Shown piece after piece: positions 51,527-59,411 of a DNA stretch of 64,000 nt; the first letter of the stretch is position 1, and each line of letters starts with the position of its first letter. The notes under the pieces were generated by a model that saw only the letters and a program-made list of their open reading frames with translations, was not told where the DNA came from and made no database searches. The DNA lies in the NCBI GenBank assembly GCA_002395775.1, contig DGUV01000029.1, forward strand, positions 9,063-73,062, written 5' to 3'. This DNA comes from Prevotellaceae bacterium UBA4301. GTDB lineage: Bacteria > Bacteroidota > Bacteroidia > Bacteroidales > Bacteroidaceae. Made by a program: the position numbers and the translations under genes.

Positions 51527-52821
51527 AGAAAAAGCCTAACCTCTCATTCTGGAAACTCTGGAACCTCAGTTTCGGGTTCTTTGGCGTGCAGATAGCCTAT
51601 GCCTTGCAGTCAGCCAATATCTCGCGCATTTTTGCCACTCTGGGGGCCGACCCTCATTCACTCAGCTACTTCTGGATACTGCCTCCATTGATGGGCATTC
51701 TGGTGCAGCCCATAGTCGGCACGCTTTCCGATAAAACTTGGACACGATTTGGCAGGCGCATTCCCTACCTTTTTGTTGGGGCTGCTGCTGCCGTCCTTGT
51801 CATGTGTCTGCTACCTAACGCAGGCTCGCTGGGACTTGCAGTGGGAGCTGCCATGACGTTTGGACTGGTTGCGCTGATGTTCCTCGACACAAGCATCAAC
51901 ATGGCTATGCAACCCTTCAAGATGCTGGTTGGCGACATGGTCAACGAAGAGCAGAAGGCCAAGGCCTACAGCATTCAGTCGTTCCTTTGCAACGCTGGCA
52001 GTATCGTGGGCTTCATCTTCCCCTTCTTCTTCACCTGGATAGGCATTAAGAACTATGCCGAAAAAGGCGTCGTGCCCGACTCCGTCATTTGGTCATTCTA
52101 CATCGGTGCCGCCATCCTTATCTTGTGCGTGCTTTACACCACATCGAAGGTGAAGGAATGGACCCCGGAGGAATACAAGGAATATAACCCTGTGGCGGAG
52201 GAAAACGAGTCGAAGGCCGACTGGTTCACTTTGCTGAAAAAAGCACCCTCGACCTTCTGGACCGTTGGCCTTGTGCAGTTCTTCTCCTGGGCAGCCATGC
52301 TCTACATGTGGAACTACACCACTGGTGCCATTGCCGAAGTCGTCTGGAATACCACCGATGCCTCCAGTCCCGCCTTCCAGGAGGCAGGCAACTGGGTGGG
52401 CATTCTCTTTGCCGTTCAGGCCGTGGGCAGCGTGCTTTGGGCTCTTGTCCTTCCGCAGTTCCGAAACACAAAGGTGGCCTACTCCCTCAGCTTGGTGCTG
52501 GGAGCCATTGGGTTCTGCCTTGTGCCGTTTATCCACGACCAGTATCTGCAATTCCTGCCCTTCCTGCTCATCGGCTGTGGCTGGGCCGCCATGCTGGCCA
52601 TGCCCTTCACCTTCGTGACCAATGCCTTGCAGGGCTATGGACACATGGGCGCCTATTTGGGACTCTTCAACGGCACCATCTGCATTCCCCAGATTGCAGC
52701 CGCACTGCTTGGCGGGGTCATCCTCGCGGCCGTTGGCAGTCAGCAGTCCACCATGATGATTGTGGCAGGTTGCTCGTTCCTCATTGCTTCGCTTTGCGTG
52801 TTCTTCATCAAGGGCAAGTAG
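51523..52821 (+). CDS. MFS sugar transporter (SLC45/GPH-like), probable maltose or glucose importer
   Basis: The 432-residue inner membrane protein shows twelve hydrophobic segments and MFS loop motifs such as GTLSDKTWTRFGRRIPY between segments 2 and 3. It begins NLSFGFFGVQIAYALQSANIS, typical of the sugar:cation family linked to maltose and sucrose uptake. Its start overlaps the amylase stop in ATGA, so it is the last gene of the sus operon. The family and context support uptake of maltose or short oligosaccharides from the periplasm. Confidence 0.88.
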   Translation: MKKKPNLSFWKLWNLSFGFFGVQIAYALQSANISRIFATLGADPHSLSYFWILPPLMGILVQPIVGTLSDKTWTRFGRRIPYLFVGAAAAVLVMCLLPNAGSLGLAVGAAMTFGLVALMFLDTSINMAMQPFKMLVGDMVNEEQKAKAYSIQSFLCNAGSIVGFIFPFFFTWIGIKNYAEKGVVPDSVIWSFYIGAAILILCVLYTTSKVKEWTPEEYKEYNPVAEENESKADWFTLLKKAPSTFWTVGLVQFFSWAAMLYMWNYTTGAIAEVVWNTTDASSPAFQEAGNWVGILFAVQAVGSVLWALVLPQFRNTKVAYSLSLVLGAIGFCLVPFIHDQYLQFLPFLLIGCGWAAMLAMPFTFVTNALQGYGHMGAYLGLFNGTICIPQIAAALLGGVILAAVGSQQSTMMIVAGCSFLIASLCVFFIKGK

Positions 52822-52825
52822 CAGG

Positions 52826-52919
52826 CTGAGGCTCTAAGCCCTGTCGCTCAGCTTATATTTAACTTAGCCTCAGACAATATACAAGCATCGGCTCAAGGTT
52901 GCCCAACCTTGGACCGATG
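52826..52919. repeat. Two hairpins after the sus operon
   Basis: CTGAGGCT (52826-52833) and AGCCTCAG (52866-52873) form a perfect inverted pair. CATCGG..CAAGGTTG and CAACCTTG..CCGATG (52886-52919) form a stem of about 15 pairs with one mismatch. The inner CAAGGTTGcCCAACCTTG matches the repeat family at 14099-14192. Neither has a U-tract. No gene was seen between 52822 and 53017. Confidence 0.65.
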
Positions 52920-52949
52920 ATAGTATATATCGTTGAGCATAGATAGTAT

Positions 52950-52991
52950 AACAAAAGACATACCGCACGGGCGACGGGCTCATGCGGTATG
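52950..52991 (-). terminator. Intrinsic terminator of the DUF3127 gene
   Basis: CATACCGCA (52959-52967) and TGCGGTATG (52983-52991) form a 9-bp stem. Read on the minus strand it is followed by TCTTTTGTT, as for a terminator 26 nt after the DUF3127 stop. Confidence 0.65.
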
Positions 52992-53017
52992 CAAGGATTC
53001 GTTAAATTTATCAGATG

Positions 53018-53437
53018 TCAGAAGGGGAGGTCCGATTCGCCAGGCTCTCCACCAAATGGGGTAGTCTCGGGCATCGGGGCAGCAGGGGACTGGGCTGCGG
53101 GAGCGGCAAAGGGCGGAACATTAGGCTCACCGGCAGCAGGTGTAGGAGCGGGAGCCGAGGACTGAACGTTCCGGTCAACGCGGAAGGCGCGGATGGAGTT
53201 AAACCAACGTCCGTTGTACTCGTGTGCATCAATGTCGAATGACACCGTCAACATTTCGCCCACCTGGATGTTAAGGTTCTGGATGCGGTCGGTGCCAAAG
53301 ACCTCGAAACACATCTTCTTGGGATACTGCTCCTGGGTCTCCAGAACGTAGGAGGCCACTTTCCATTCCGAACCACTGCGCTGGCTCACGCCACTGCGCT
53401 CGGGCAATACTGCTATTATTCTTCCTGTTATGTCCAT
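53018..53437 (-). CDS. DUF3127 OB-fold protein with SSB-like tail
   Basis: The 139-residue protein starts with an OB-fold-like domain (MDITGRIIAVLP..., VASYVLETQEQYPKKMCFEVFG, VSFDIDAHEYNGRWFNSIRAF), characteristic of DUF3127. A Pro/Ala-rich linker (about 98-125) leads to the acidic tip GESDLPF, very like the DDDIPF/DDDLPF tail of single-stranded DNA-binding proteins that recruits repair and replication partners. It is probably a phage-independent SSB paralogue; DNA binding is inferred. It is divergent from dnaN. Confidence 0.85.
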   Translation of the reverse strand: MDITGRIIAVLPERSGVSQRSGSEWKVASYVLETQEQYPKKMCFEVFGTDRIQNLNIQVGEMLTVSFDIDAHEYNGRWFNSIRAFRVDRNVQSSAPAPTPAAGEPNVPPFAAPAAQSPAAPMPETTPFGGEPGESDLPF

Positions 53438-53481
53438 TTGTATAAAGTTAAATTTTTAAATGTTTTAATGCTAATTGAATG

Positions 53482-53489
53482 CAAAGATA
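53482..53489 (-). promoter_or_regulatory. -7 element of the DUF3127 gene
   Basis: TATCTTTG on the minus strand lies 45 nt before the ATG; no well-spaced TTTG was found upstream. Confidence 0.5.
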
Positions 53490-53557
53490 AGAAATAAATG
53501 GCTAACATAGACTGCCTAAGGGTTAAAAAATATGAAAAAGGTTTGAATGTATGGAAA

Positions 53558-53592
53558 TAATTATGAATTGTGAATTGTGCATTATGAATTAT
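53558..53592. repeat. AT-rich AATTGTGAATT-type spacer repeat
   Basis: Tandem words AATTATGAATT, GTGAATTG and GCATTATGAATT fill the region just upstream of the dnaN -7 box and match the spacer at 9944-9974. Confidence 0.6.
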
Positions 53593-53596
53593 TTCG

Positions 53597-53604
53597 TATC
53601 TTTG
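53597..53604 (+). promoter_or_regulatory. -7 element of dnaN
   Basis: TATCTTTG lies 35 nt before the dnaN ATG. A TTGTG about 20 nt upstream, contributed by the AATTGTG repeat, may stand in for the -33 box. Confidence 0.55.
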
Positions 53605-53639
53605 TGAGGAAATCTGTATATAAATTAATAAGGTATTAT

Positions 53640-54761
53640 ATGAAGTTCGTAGTTTCAAGCACGGCCCTGTATGGCCGACTGGCGGCAGCCAGCAAGGTTA
53701 TGACCGCCAAAAACAGTATGCCCATCCTCGACTGTTTCCTTTTCGACATCCGAAATGGTAAGGTGACAATCACAGCAAGCGATGGCGAGAAGTATTTCAT
53801 CACCAGCGTGCCCTTGGTGGACTCGGACAACAACGCCCAGTTCTGCATCACTGCCAAGACCATCATGGATTCGATGAAGGAACTGGCTGAGCAGCCCCTG
53901 AGCTTTGAGTTCAATCCCGAGTCCCACGAGTTGCAGGGACGCCACCAGACGGGTGTCTTCTCCGTGATGACCTTCGATGCCACCACCTACCCCGCCCAGC
54001 AGCCTCTCAAGGAAGAGTGCACCAAACTTGAACTTTCGGGCAGCATACTGCTGACAGGCATCAACCGCTGTCTGTTTGCTACTGCCAACGACGAGATCCG
54101 CGTGGTCATGACAGGTATCTACCTCGACGTGCACAACGAGGACATCACCTTTGCAGGAACCGATGGCCGCAAGTTGGTGCGCTACATCAACCGCGAGGTG
54201 AAGCCCGGCTTGGAGACCAACTTCATTCTCCCCAAGAAGGTTGCTGCCATCCTGAAGAATGTCCTGCAGAAGGATGCACAGGTGGAAATCTGCTTCGACT
54301 CGGAAAAAGGACTCGTCCACTGCGAAGACTTCGACATGTTCTTCCGCCTTGTGGAAGGCCGCTATCCCAACTACAATGGCGTCATCCCCACCAACAATCC
54401 CTATGTGGCAACGGTTGACCGCGCAAGCCTTATTAGTGCCCTGAAGCGCATCTCTGTGTTCTGCAACCAGTCTAGCGGACTTATGAAGCTGCACCTCGAG
54501 AATAACCAGATGCGCCTGACCGGTGAGGACAACGACTATTCGACCCGTGCAGAGGAAAACCTGATGTGTGACTATCAAAACGACCCCATCAGCATTGGCT
54601 TCTCCTGCATCTTCCTCATCGAGATTGCCAATATCCTGGAGGGCGAGGCCCTGACCATTCAGTTGGCCGACCCCAGCCGTCCCGGCGTTGTGGTACCTGC
54701 TGAGCAGCCTGAGAACGAAGAGACACTGATGTTGCTGATGCCCATGATGCTCAACGACTGA
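53640..54761 (+). CDS. dnaN: DNA polymerase III beta subunit (sliding clamp)
   Basis: The 373-residue clamp begins MKFVVSSTALYGRLAAASKV and has the three-domain repeat of the family, with VEGRYPNYNGVIP in the middle and an end in LLMPMMLND. It forms the ring that tethers polymerase to DNA. ATG 53640 is fixed by family resemblance; the longer frame from 53577 runs through the promoter. It heads a run with the exonuclease, coaBC, DUF4835 and recN. Confidence 0.95.
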   Translation: MKFVVSSTALYGRLAAASKVMTAKNSMPILDCFLFDIRNGKVTITASDGEKYFITSVPLVDSDNNAQFCITAKTIMDSMKELAEQPLSFEFNPESHELQGRHQTGVFSVMTFDATTYPAQQPLKEECTKLELSGSILLTGINRCLFATANDEIRVVMTGIYLDVHNEDITFAGTDGRKLVRYINREVKPGLETNFILPKKVAAILKNVLQKDAQVEICFDSEKGLVHCEDFDMFFRLVEGRYPNYNGVIPTNNPYVATVDRASLISALKRISVFCNQSSGLMKLHLENNQMRLTGEDNDYSTRAEENLMCDYQNDPISIGFSCIFLIEIANILEGEALTIQLADPSRPGVVVPAEQPENEETLMLLMPMMLND

Positions 54762-54798
54762 TACGAGGCTGACGGCTAACGACTTTAATGATTAATAG

Positions 54799-55605
54799 AT
54801 GGAACTAAAGCTTGAACGTCCGCTGGTGATATTCGACCTGGAGACAACCGGGTTGGATATTGCCACGGCACGAATCATTCAGATATCATACATCATCGCC
54901 CATCCCGACGGGAGTGAGGTTCACGAGAATCATTTTGTCAACCCCGGTTTCCCCATTCCCAAAGAAATCACGGAACTGACCCACATCACCGACGGCATGG
55001 TGAAGGATGCCCCTTCTTTCAAGGAACTGGCTCCGCAATTGGCACAGACGTTTGCCGGATGCGACTTCGCAGGATTCAATTCCAATGCCTACGACCTGCC
55101 CCTGCTCTGCGAGGAATTCTTGCGTGCAGGTGTCAATTTCGATTTCAGCAAGGCTCGCTTCATAGATGTGTGCAACATCTTCAAAAAGATGGAAAAGCGC
55201 AATCTTGCTTCTGCCTACAAGTTCTATTGCGGGCGGAAGATGGAGGAAGACTTTCAGGCCCACTTGGCCGACCAGGATACGGCAGCCACATGGGCCGTGC
55301 TCAAAGCCCAGCTCGACATGTATGCCCCCGGTAAGCAGGAGGAGCCCGAACGCCAGCTTGAGAACGATGTGGAGAAACTGGCCGAATTCAGTCGCGCCGG
55401 AAGTCCGGCCCTTGACTTTGCTGCCCGCGTCGTGCTCGATAAGGATGGTAATGAGGTCATTAACTTCGGTAAGTACAAAGGGGTGAAGGTCAAAGACATC
55501 TTCCCTCGTGATTCGGGATACTACAGCTGGATTATGCAGGCCGATTTCACACTCAACACCAAACAAGTATTCCAGAAACTCTGGCTCAAATATGCTAAGC
55601 GGTAA
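54799..55605 (+). CDS. DnaQ-family 3'-5' exonuclease with ExoX-like C-terminus
   Basis: The 268-residue protein has the DEDD fold: IFDLETTGLD (Asp13, Glu15), FAGFNSNAYDLPLL (second Asp site) and HLADQDTAAT (His and last Asp, DEDDh-type). Residues about 200-268 (NFGKYKGVKVKDIFP, YYSWIMQADF) resemble the exonuclease X C-terminal domain. Lying between dnaN and coaBC, it may act in proofreading or repair. Its stop overlaps coaBC by 14 nt. Confidence 0.88.
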   Translation: MELKLERPLVIFDLETTGLDIATARIIQISYIIAHPDGSEVHENHFVNPGFPIPKEITELTHITDGMVKDAPSFKELAPQLAQTFAGCDFAGFNSNAYDLPLLCEEFLRAGVNFDFSKARFIDVCNIFKKMEKRNLASAYKFYCGRKMEEDFQAHLADQDTAATWAVLKAQLDMYAPGKQEEPERQLENDVEKLAEFSRAGSPALDFAARVVLDKDGNEVINFGKYKGVKVKDIFPRDSGYYSWIMQADFTLNTKQVFQKLWLKYAKR

Positions 55606-56779
55606 GAAAATAGTCCTGGGCATCACGGGCAGCATTGCTGCTTACAAGGCGTGTCTCATCATTCGGGCCCTCGTCAAGCGTGGAGCAGAAGTGCAGGTAG
55701 TCATCACACCCGCCGGCAAGGAGTTCATCACACCCATAACCCTGAGTGCCCTTACCTCCAAGCCTGTCATCAGCGACTTCTTCTCGCAGCGCGATGGCAC
55801 TTGGCACAGTCATGTAAGCCTCGGTTTGTGGGCTGATGCAATGCTTGTTGCTCCGGCCACAGCTTCCTCCATTGGTAAAATGGCCCACGGCATTGCCGAC
55901 AACATGCTCATCACCACCTACCTTTCCATGAAGGCTCCCGTGTTCGTGGCTCCGGCCATGGACCTCGACATGTTTGCCCATCCCTCGACACAAGAAAACC
56001 TTTCCATCCTGCGGCAGCGAGGCAATCATATCATCGAGCCTCAAAGTGGTGAACTGGCCAGTCATCTTGTCGGTAAGGGACGCATGGAAGAACCGGAGGA
56101 AATCGTCCGCCAGCTCGAGGACTTCTTCTGCGAAAAGGACCTTCAGGGACAACGCATCCTGCTCACGGCAGGCCCCACTTACGAACGCATCGACCCAGTT
56201 CGCTTCATCGGCAACTATTCAAGTGGCAAGATGGGATTCGCACTGGCTGAGGAATGTGCCAGGCGAGGAGCCGAGGTGGAACTGGTTTGCGGGCCTGTGA
56301 ATATCAGTGCCAAGCACCCTGGCATCCATCTGACCAAGGTCGAGAGTGCCCGACAGATGTACGAAGCTGCCACATCGCTCTACCCCACCTGTCAGGCGGG
56401 CATCCTATGTGCGGCTGTTGCTGACTTCACACCCGCCCAAGTGGCTGACCAAAAGATTAAGCGCGAGGGCGACGACATGATCTTGCATTTGCAACCGACT
56501 CAGGACATTGCCAAAGCACTTGGCGAGATGAAAAAGGAGGGTCAGCATCTTATCGGGTTCGCATTGGAAACCAACAATGAAGCAGAACATGCCAAGGACA
56601 AGCTTGCCCGGAAACATTTCGACTTCATCGTGCTCAACTCCCTCCGTGACGCAGGTGCTGGCTTCCAGCACGACACCAATAAGATAACCATCATCTCCCA
56701 AACGGGACAGAAAGAATTCCCCTTAAAGGCTAAGACCGAGGTCGCACGCGACATCATTGACGAACTGGTGAAACTGTGA
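55592..56779 (+). CDS. coaBC: Bifunctional phosphopantothenoylcysteine decarboxylase/synthetase
   Basis: The 395-residue enzyme makes 4'-phosphopantetheine for coenzyme A. The CoaC half (about 1-185) has IVLGITGSIAAYKA, SHVSLGLWADAMLVAPAT and APAMDLDMF; the residue equivalent to the active-site Cys of the E. coli enzyme appears to be Ser in GELASHLVGKGRM, as in other phylum members from memory. The CoaB half has TAGPTYERIDPVRFIGNYSSGKMG and AAVADFTP. ATG 55592 (MLSGKKIVLG) is the family start. Confidence 0.94.
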   Translation: MLSGKKIVLGITGSIAAYKACLIIRALVKRGAEVQVVITPAGKEFITPITLSALTSKPVISDFFSQRDGTWHSHVSLGLWADAMLVAPATASSIGKMAHGIADNMLITTYLSMKAPVFVAPAMDLDMFAHPSTQENLSILRQRGNHIIEPQSGELASHLVGKGRMEEPEEIVRQLEDFFCEKDLQGQRILLTAGPTYERIDPVRFIGNYSSGKMGFALAEECARRGAEVELVCGPVNISAKHPGIHLTKVESARQMYEAATSLYPTCQAGILCAAVADFTPAQVADQKIKREGDDMILHLQPTQDIAKALGEMKKEGQHLIGFALETNNEAEHAKDKLARKHFDFIVLNSLRDAGAGFQHDTNKITIISQTGQKEFPLKAKTEVARDIIDELVKL

Positions 56780-56796
56780 TAACATCTTGCTGTCGT

Positions 56797-57711
56797 ATGA
56801 AAAGGATTCTCTATTATCTCTCCGCAATCATCTGTTGCCAATTCGCGACAATCAATTGTTGCCTTGCACAGGAACTGAAGGCCAAGGTTGTCATCAACAC
56901 GGCTCAGCTGTCAAACACCAAGACTGATGTCTTTGATGCTTTGAAGGAGAAGGTTGAAGCCTTCCTCAACGACCATCAATGGACTGACATGCAGTTTCGT
57001 GAAAGGGAACGCATAGATTGCAACTTCAACATTACCGTCAATAGCTGGGACGAATCGCAAGGCCTCATAAAGAGCACCTTGCTGATGACTGCCAGCCGAC
57101 CCGTCTTCAACAGTTCATATAGTACCACGCTCTACAGCGTTCGCGACGGCGACTTCCAGTTCAATTTCCAGGCCACCGACCAGTTGGAGTGGAATCCTGA
57201 ATATGTTGACAACAACCTGACCGCCATGTTGGCCTATTATGCCTACATGATTATCGGATATGACATGGATGCCATGTCGCCCCTCGGAGGAACCACCTAT
57301 CTGCAAACGGCAGAGAACATTGTCACTAATGCCCAAAGCCTCGGATTCCCCGGATGGGCTTCATTCAACGATTCCAAGAACCGCTTTGGCCTGCTCAACG
57401 ACTACCTCGATGGCTCGATGGAGGACTATCGGATGCTCGTCTATAAATATCATCGTGAAGGTCTCGACCAAATGGCAGACAATGCAGAGGCCGGCCGCGC
57501 GGCCATTGCCGAGGCGCTGAATCTTCTTGAGGCCTCAAAGGATGCGCGGACAATGAGTCAGTTGCCCGTTCTCTTCACGGAATACAAGCGAGACGAATTG
57601 GTGAACATCTTCAGTGGAAAAGGTACCAGCCAAGAGCGTGAATCCGTCTATGACATCCTTTTCGGAATCAACACCTCGCTCAGCGAATACTGGGACAAGC
57701 TGAAAAAGTAA
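56797..57711 (+). CDS. DUF4835 family secreted protein
   Basis: The 304-residue protein has a signal peptide (MKRILYYLSAIICCQFATIN..., cleavage after LAQ) and DUF4835 features: ELKAKVVINTAQLSNTK, FNITVNSWD and a middle AMLAYYAYMIIGYDMDAMSPLGG. Members sit between coaBC and recN across Bacteroidota; function unknown, probably envelope-linked. ATG 56797 is chosen over GTG 56776. The signal coding region has AATTG words as in the spacer repeats. Its stop abuts the recN ATG with no gap. Confidence 0.88.
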   Translation: MKRILYYLSAIICCQFATINCCLAQELKAKVVINTAQLSNTKTDVFDALKEKVEAFLNDHQWTDMQFRERERIDCNFNITVNSWDESQGLIKSTLLMTASRPVFNSSYSTTLYSVRDGDFQFNFQATDQLEWNPEYVDNNLTAMLAYYAYMIIGYDMDAMSPLGGTTYLQTAENIVTNAQSLGFPGWASFNDSKNRFGLLNDYLDGSMEDYRMLVYKYHREGLDQMADNAEAGRAAIAEALNLLEASKDARTMSQLPVLFTEYKRDELVNIFSGKGTSQERESVYDILFGINTSLSEYWDKLKK

Positions 57712-59376
57712 ATGTTACAATCCCTACACATACAAAACTATGCCCTTATCGACAGTCTGGACATCGACTTCGATAATGGGTTTTCTGTTATAACTGGCGA
57801 AACGGGTGCAGGAAAGAGCATCCTGCTGGGGGCCATCGGCCTGCTGCTTGGTCAGCGTGCCGACCTGCGTATGCTGAAGGCGGGTGCTCAGCGATGTGTC
57901 ATTGAGGCCCGATTCGATTTGTCGCAATATGACTTCAAGGACTATTTCCTCAGTCACGACCTCGATTTTGACGGCACGGAGTGCATCATACGTCGCGAAC
58001 TGACCGCATCAGGAAAGTCGCGTGCGTTCATCAACGACACACCTACCACTCTTCCTGACCTCAAGGAGCTCGGCGAACAACTCATAGACATACATAGCCA
58101 GCACCAGAATCTGCTGCTGAACAAGGAAAACTTCCAGTTGCAGGTGCTTGACGCTTTGGCACAAGACCATGATGAGTTGTATGCCTACAAACAGCTTTAT
58201 AAGGAATACACCCTGAAATGTGCCGAATACGAGTCGGCAAAGGAACAGGCCGAGAAGGACAAGGACGAGCAGGACTACATCGCCTATCAACTTCAGCAAC
58301 TCACGGACGCCCATCTCGAGGCCGACGAAGAAGAGGCCCTTGAACAAGAACTCTCGACATTGGAACATGCCGAAGATATCAAGTCCACCCTATACCAATG
58401 CCATACCCAACTCGAAAACGACACGGACGGTATTGTTGGCATGTTGCGCGATTGCGAGCGAAAACTCAGCTCGCTGGCATCGTTCTTTGCCCCTGCCCGT
58501 GAACTTGCCGAACGTATGGACTCATGTTACATCGAGGTGCGGGACATTGCCGAGGAGGTGGAAAGCGGCATGGAGCAAGTGGACTATAATCCGGAGAGGT
58601 TGGCTGTAGTCAACGAGCGAATCGCACAATTGCATTCGTTAAAGCAGAAGTTCCATGTCAATGACATCCAGGAATTGCTTGATATCCAAGCCGACCTGCA
58701 ACAAAAAGTTTCGCTCATTGAAAACAGTGACGAACATCTTGCAACCCTGAAGCGTTGCATCGGACAACTGGAGAAAAAACTCACTGAATCCGCTGGCATT
58801 CTGTCGAAGGCCCGACAAGCATCGGCTAAACGGGTGGAAGAGGAAATGCGCCAGCGTCTGATTCCGCTGGGCATGCCTAACGTTCAATTCCGGGTGGACA
58901 TCCGTCATGATGAGGCCTTTTCACCATCAGGACGCGACAAAACCACCTTTTACTTCAGTGCAAACAAGAATGTACCCATGCAACCCCTTTCGCAGGTGGC
59001 AAGTGGAGGTGAAACGGCCCGACTCATGCTGGCACTGAAAGCCATGATTAGCGGGGTTGTGAAATTGCCCACCATCATTTTCGATGAGATTGATACTGGC
59101 GTTTCAGGCCACATTGCCGAGAAGATGGGTGAAATCATGAAGGAGATGGGAGGCGACCATCGCCGACAAATCATCTCCATTACCCATTTGCCACAGATTG
59201 CAGCCATGGGCAATCAGCACTACCGTGTTTACAAGACTGACGATTCGGACACAACTACAAGCCATATCGTACGCTTGTCCGACAAAGAGCGCATCGAAGA
59301 GCTTGCCCGCATGCTTTCGGGTAGCACACTGACGCAAGCCGCGATAGAAAATGCCAAAGCCCTGCTAGGGAGTTGA
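57712..59376 (+). CDS. recN: DNA repair protein RecN
   Basis: The 554-residue SMC-like ATPase acts in double-strand break repair. The Walker A GETGAGKS is at residues 29-36; two long coiled-coil stretches cover about 150-380; the ABC signature SGGETARLMLALK and Walker B PTIIFDEIDTGVSG follow. Start ATG 57712 directly after the DUF4835 stop. Confidence 0.95.
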   Translation: MLQSLHIQNYALIDSLDIDFDNGFSVITGETGAGKSILLGAIGLLLGQRADLRMLKAGAQRCVIEARFDLSQYDFKDYFLSHDLDFDGTECIIRRELTASGKSRAFINDTPTTLPDLKELGEQLIDIHSQHQNLLLNKENFQLQVLDALAQDHDELYAYKQLYKEYTLKCAEYESAKEQAEKDKDEQDYIAYQLQQLTDAHLEADEEEALEQELSTLEHAEDIKSTLYQCHTQLENDTDGIVGMLRDCERKLSSLASFFAPARELAERMDSCYIEVRDIAEEVESGMEQVDYNPERLAVVNERIAQLHSLKQKFHVNDIQELLDIQADLQQKVSLIENSDEHLATLKRCIGQLEKKLTESAGILSKARQASAKRVEEEMRQRLIPLGMPNVQFRVDIRHDEAFSPSGRDKTTFYFSANKNVPMQPLSQVASGGETARLMLALKAMISGVVKLPTIIFDEIDTGVSGHIAEKMGEIMKEMGGDHRRQIISITHLPQIAAMGNQHYRVYKTDDSDTTTSHIVRLSDKERIEELARMLSGSTLTQAAIENAKALLGS

Positions 59377-59411
59377 AATATTTAGAATAGAGAGCAAGAT
59401 ATAAGAATCAT

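Noticed and set aside
52826..52919. Hairpins considered as the sus operon terminator
   Set aside because: Stems are convincing but no U-tract follows, so they are listed as repeats rather than as an intrinsic terminator.
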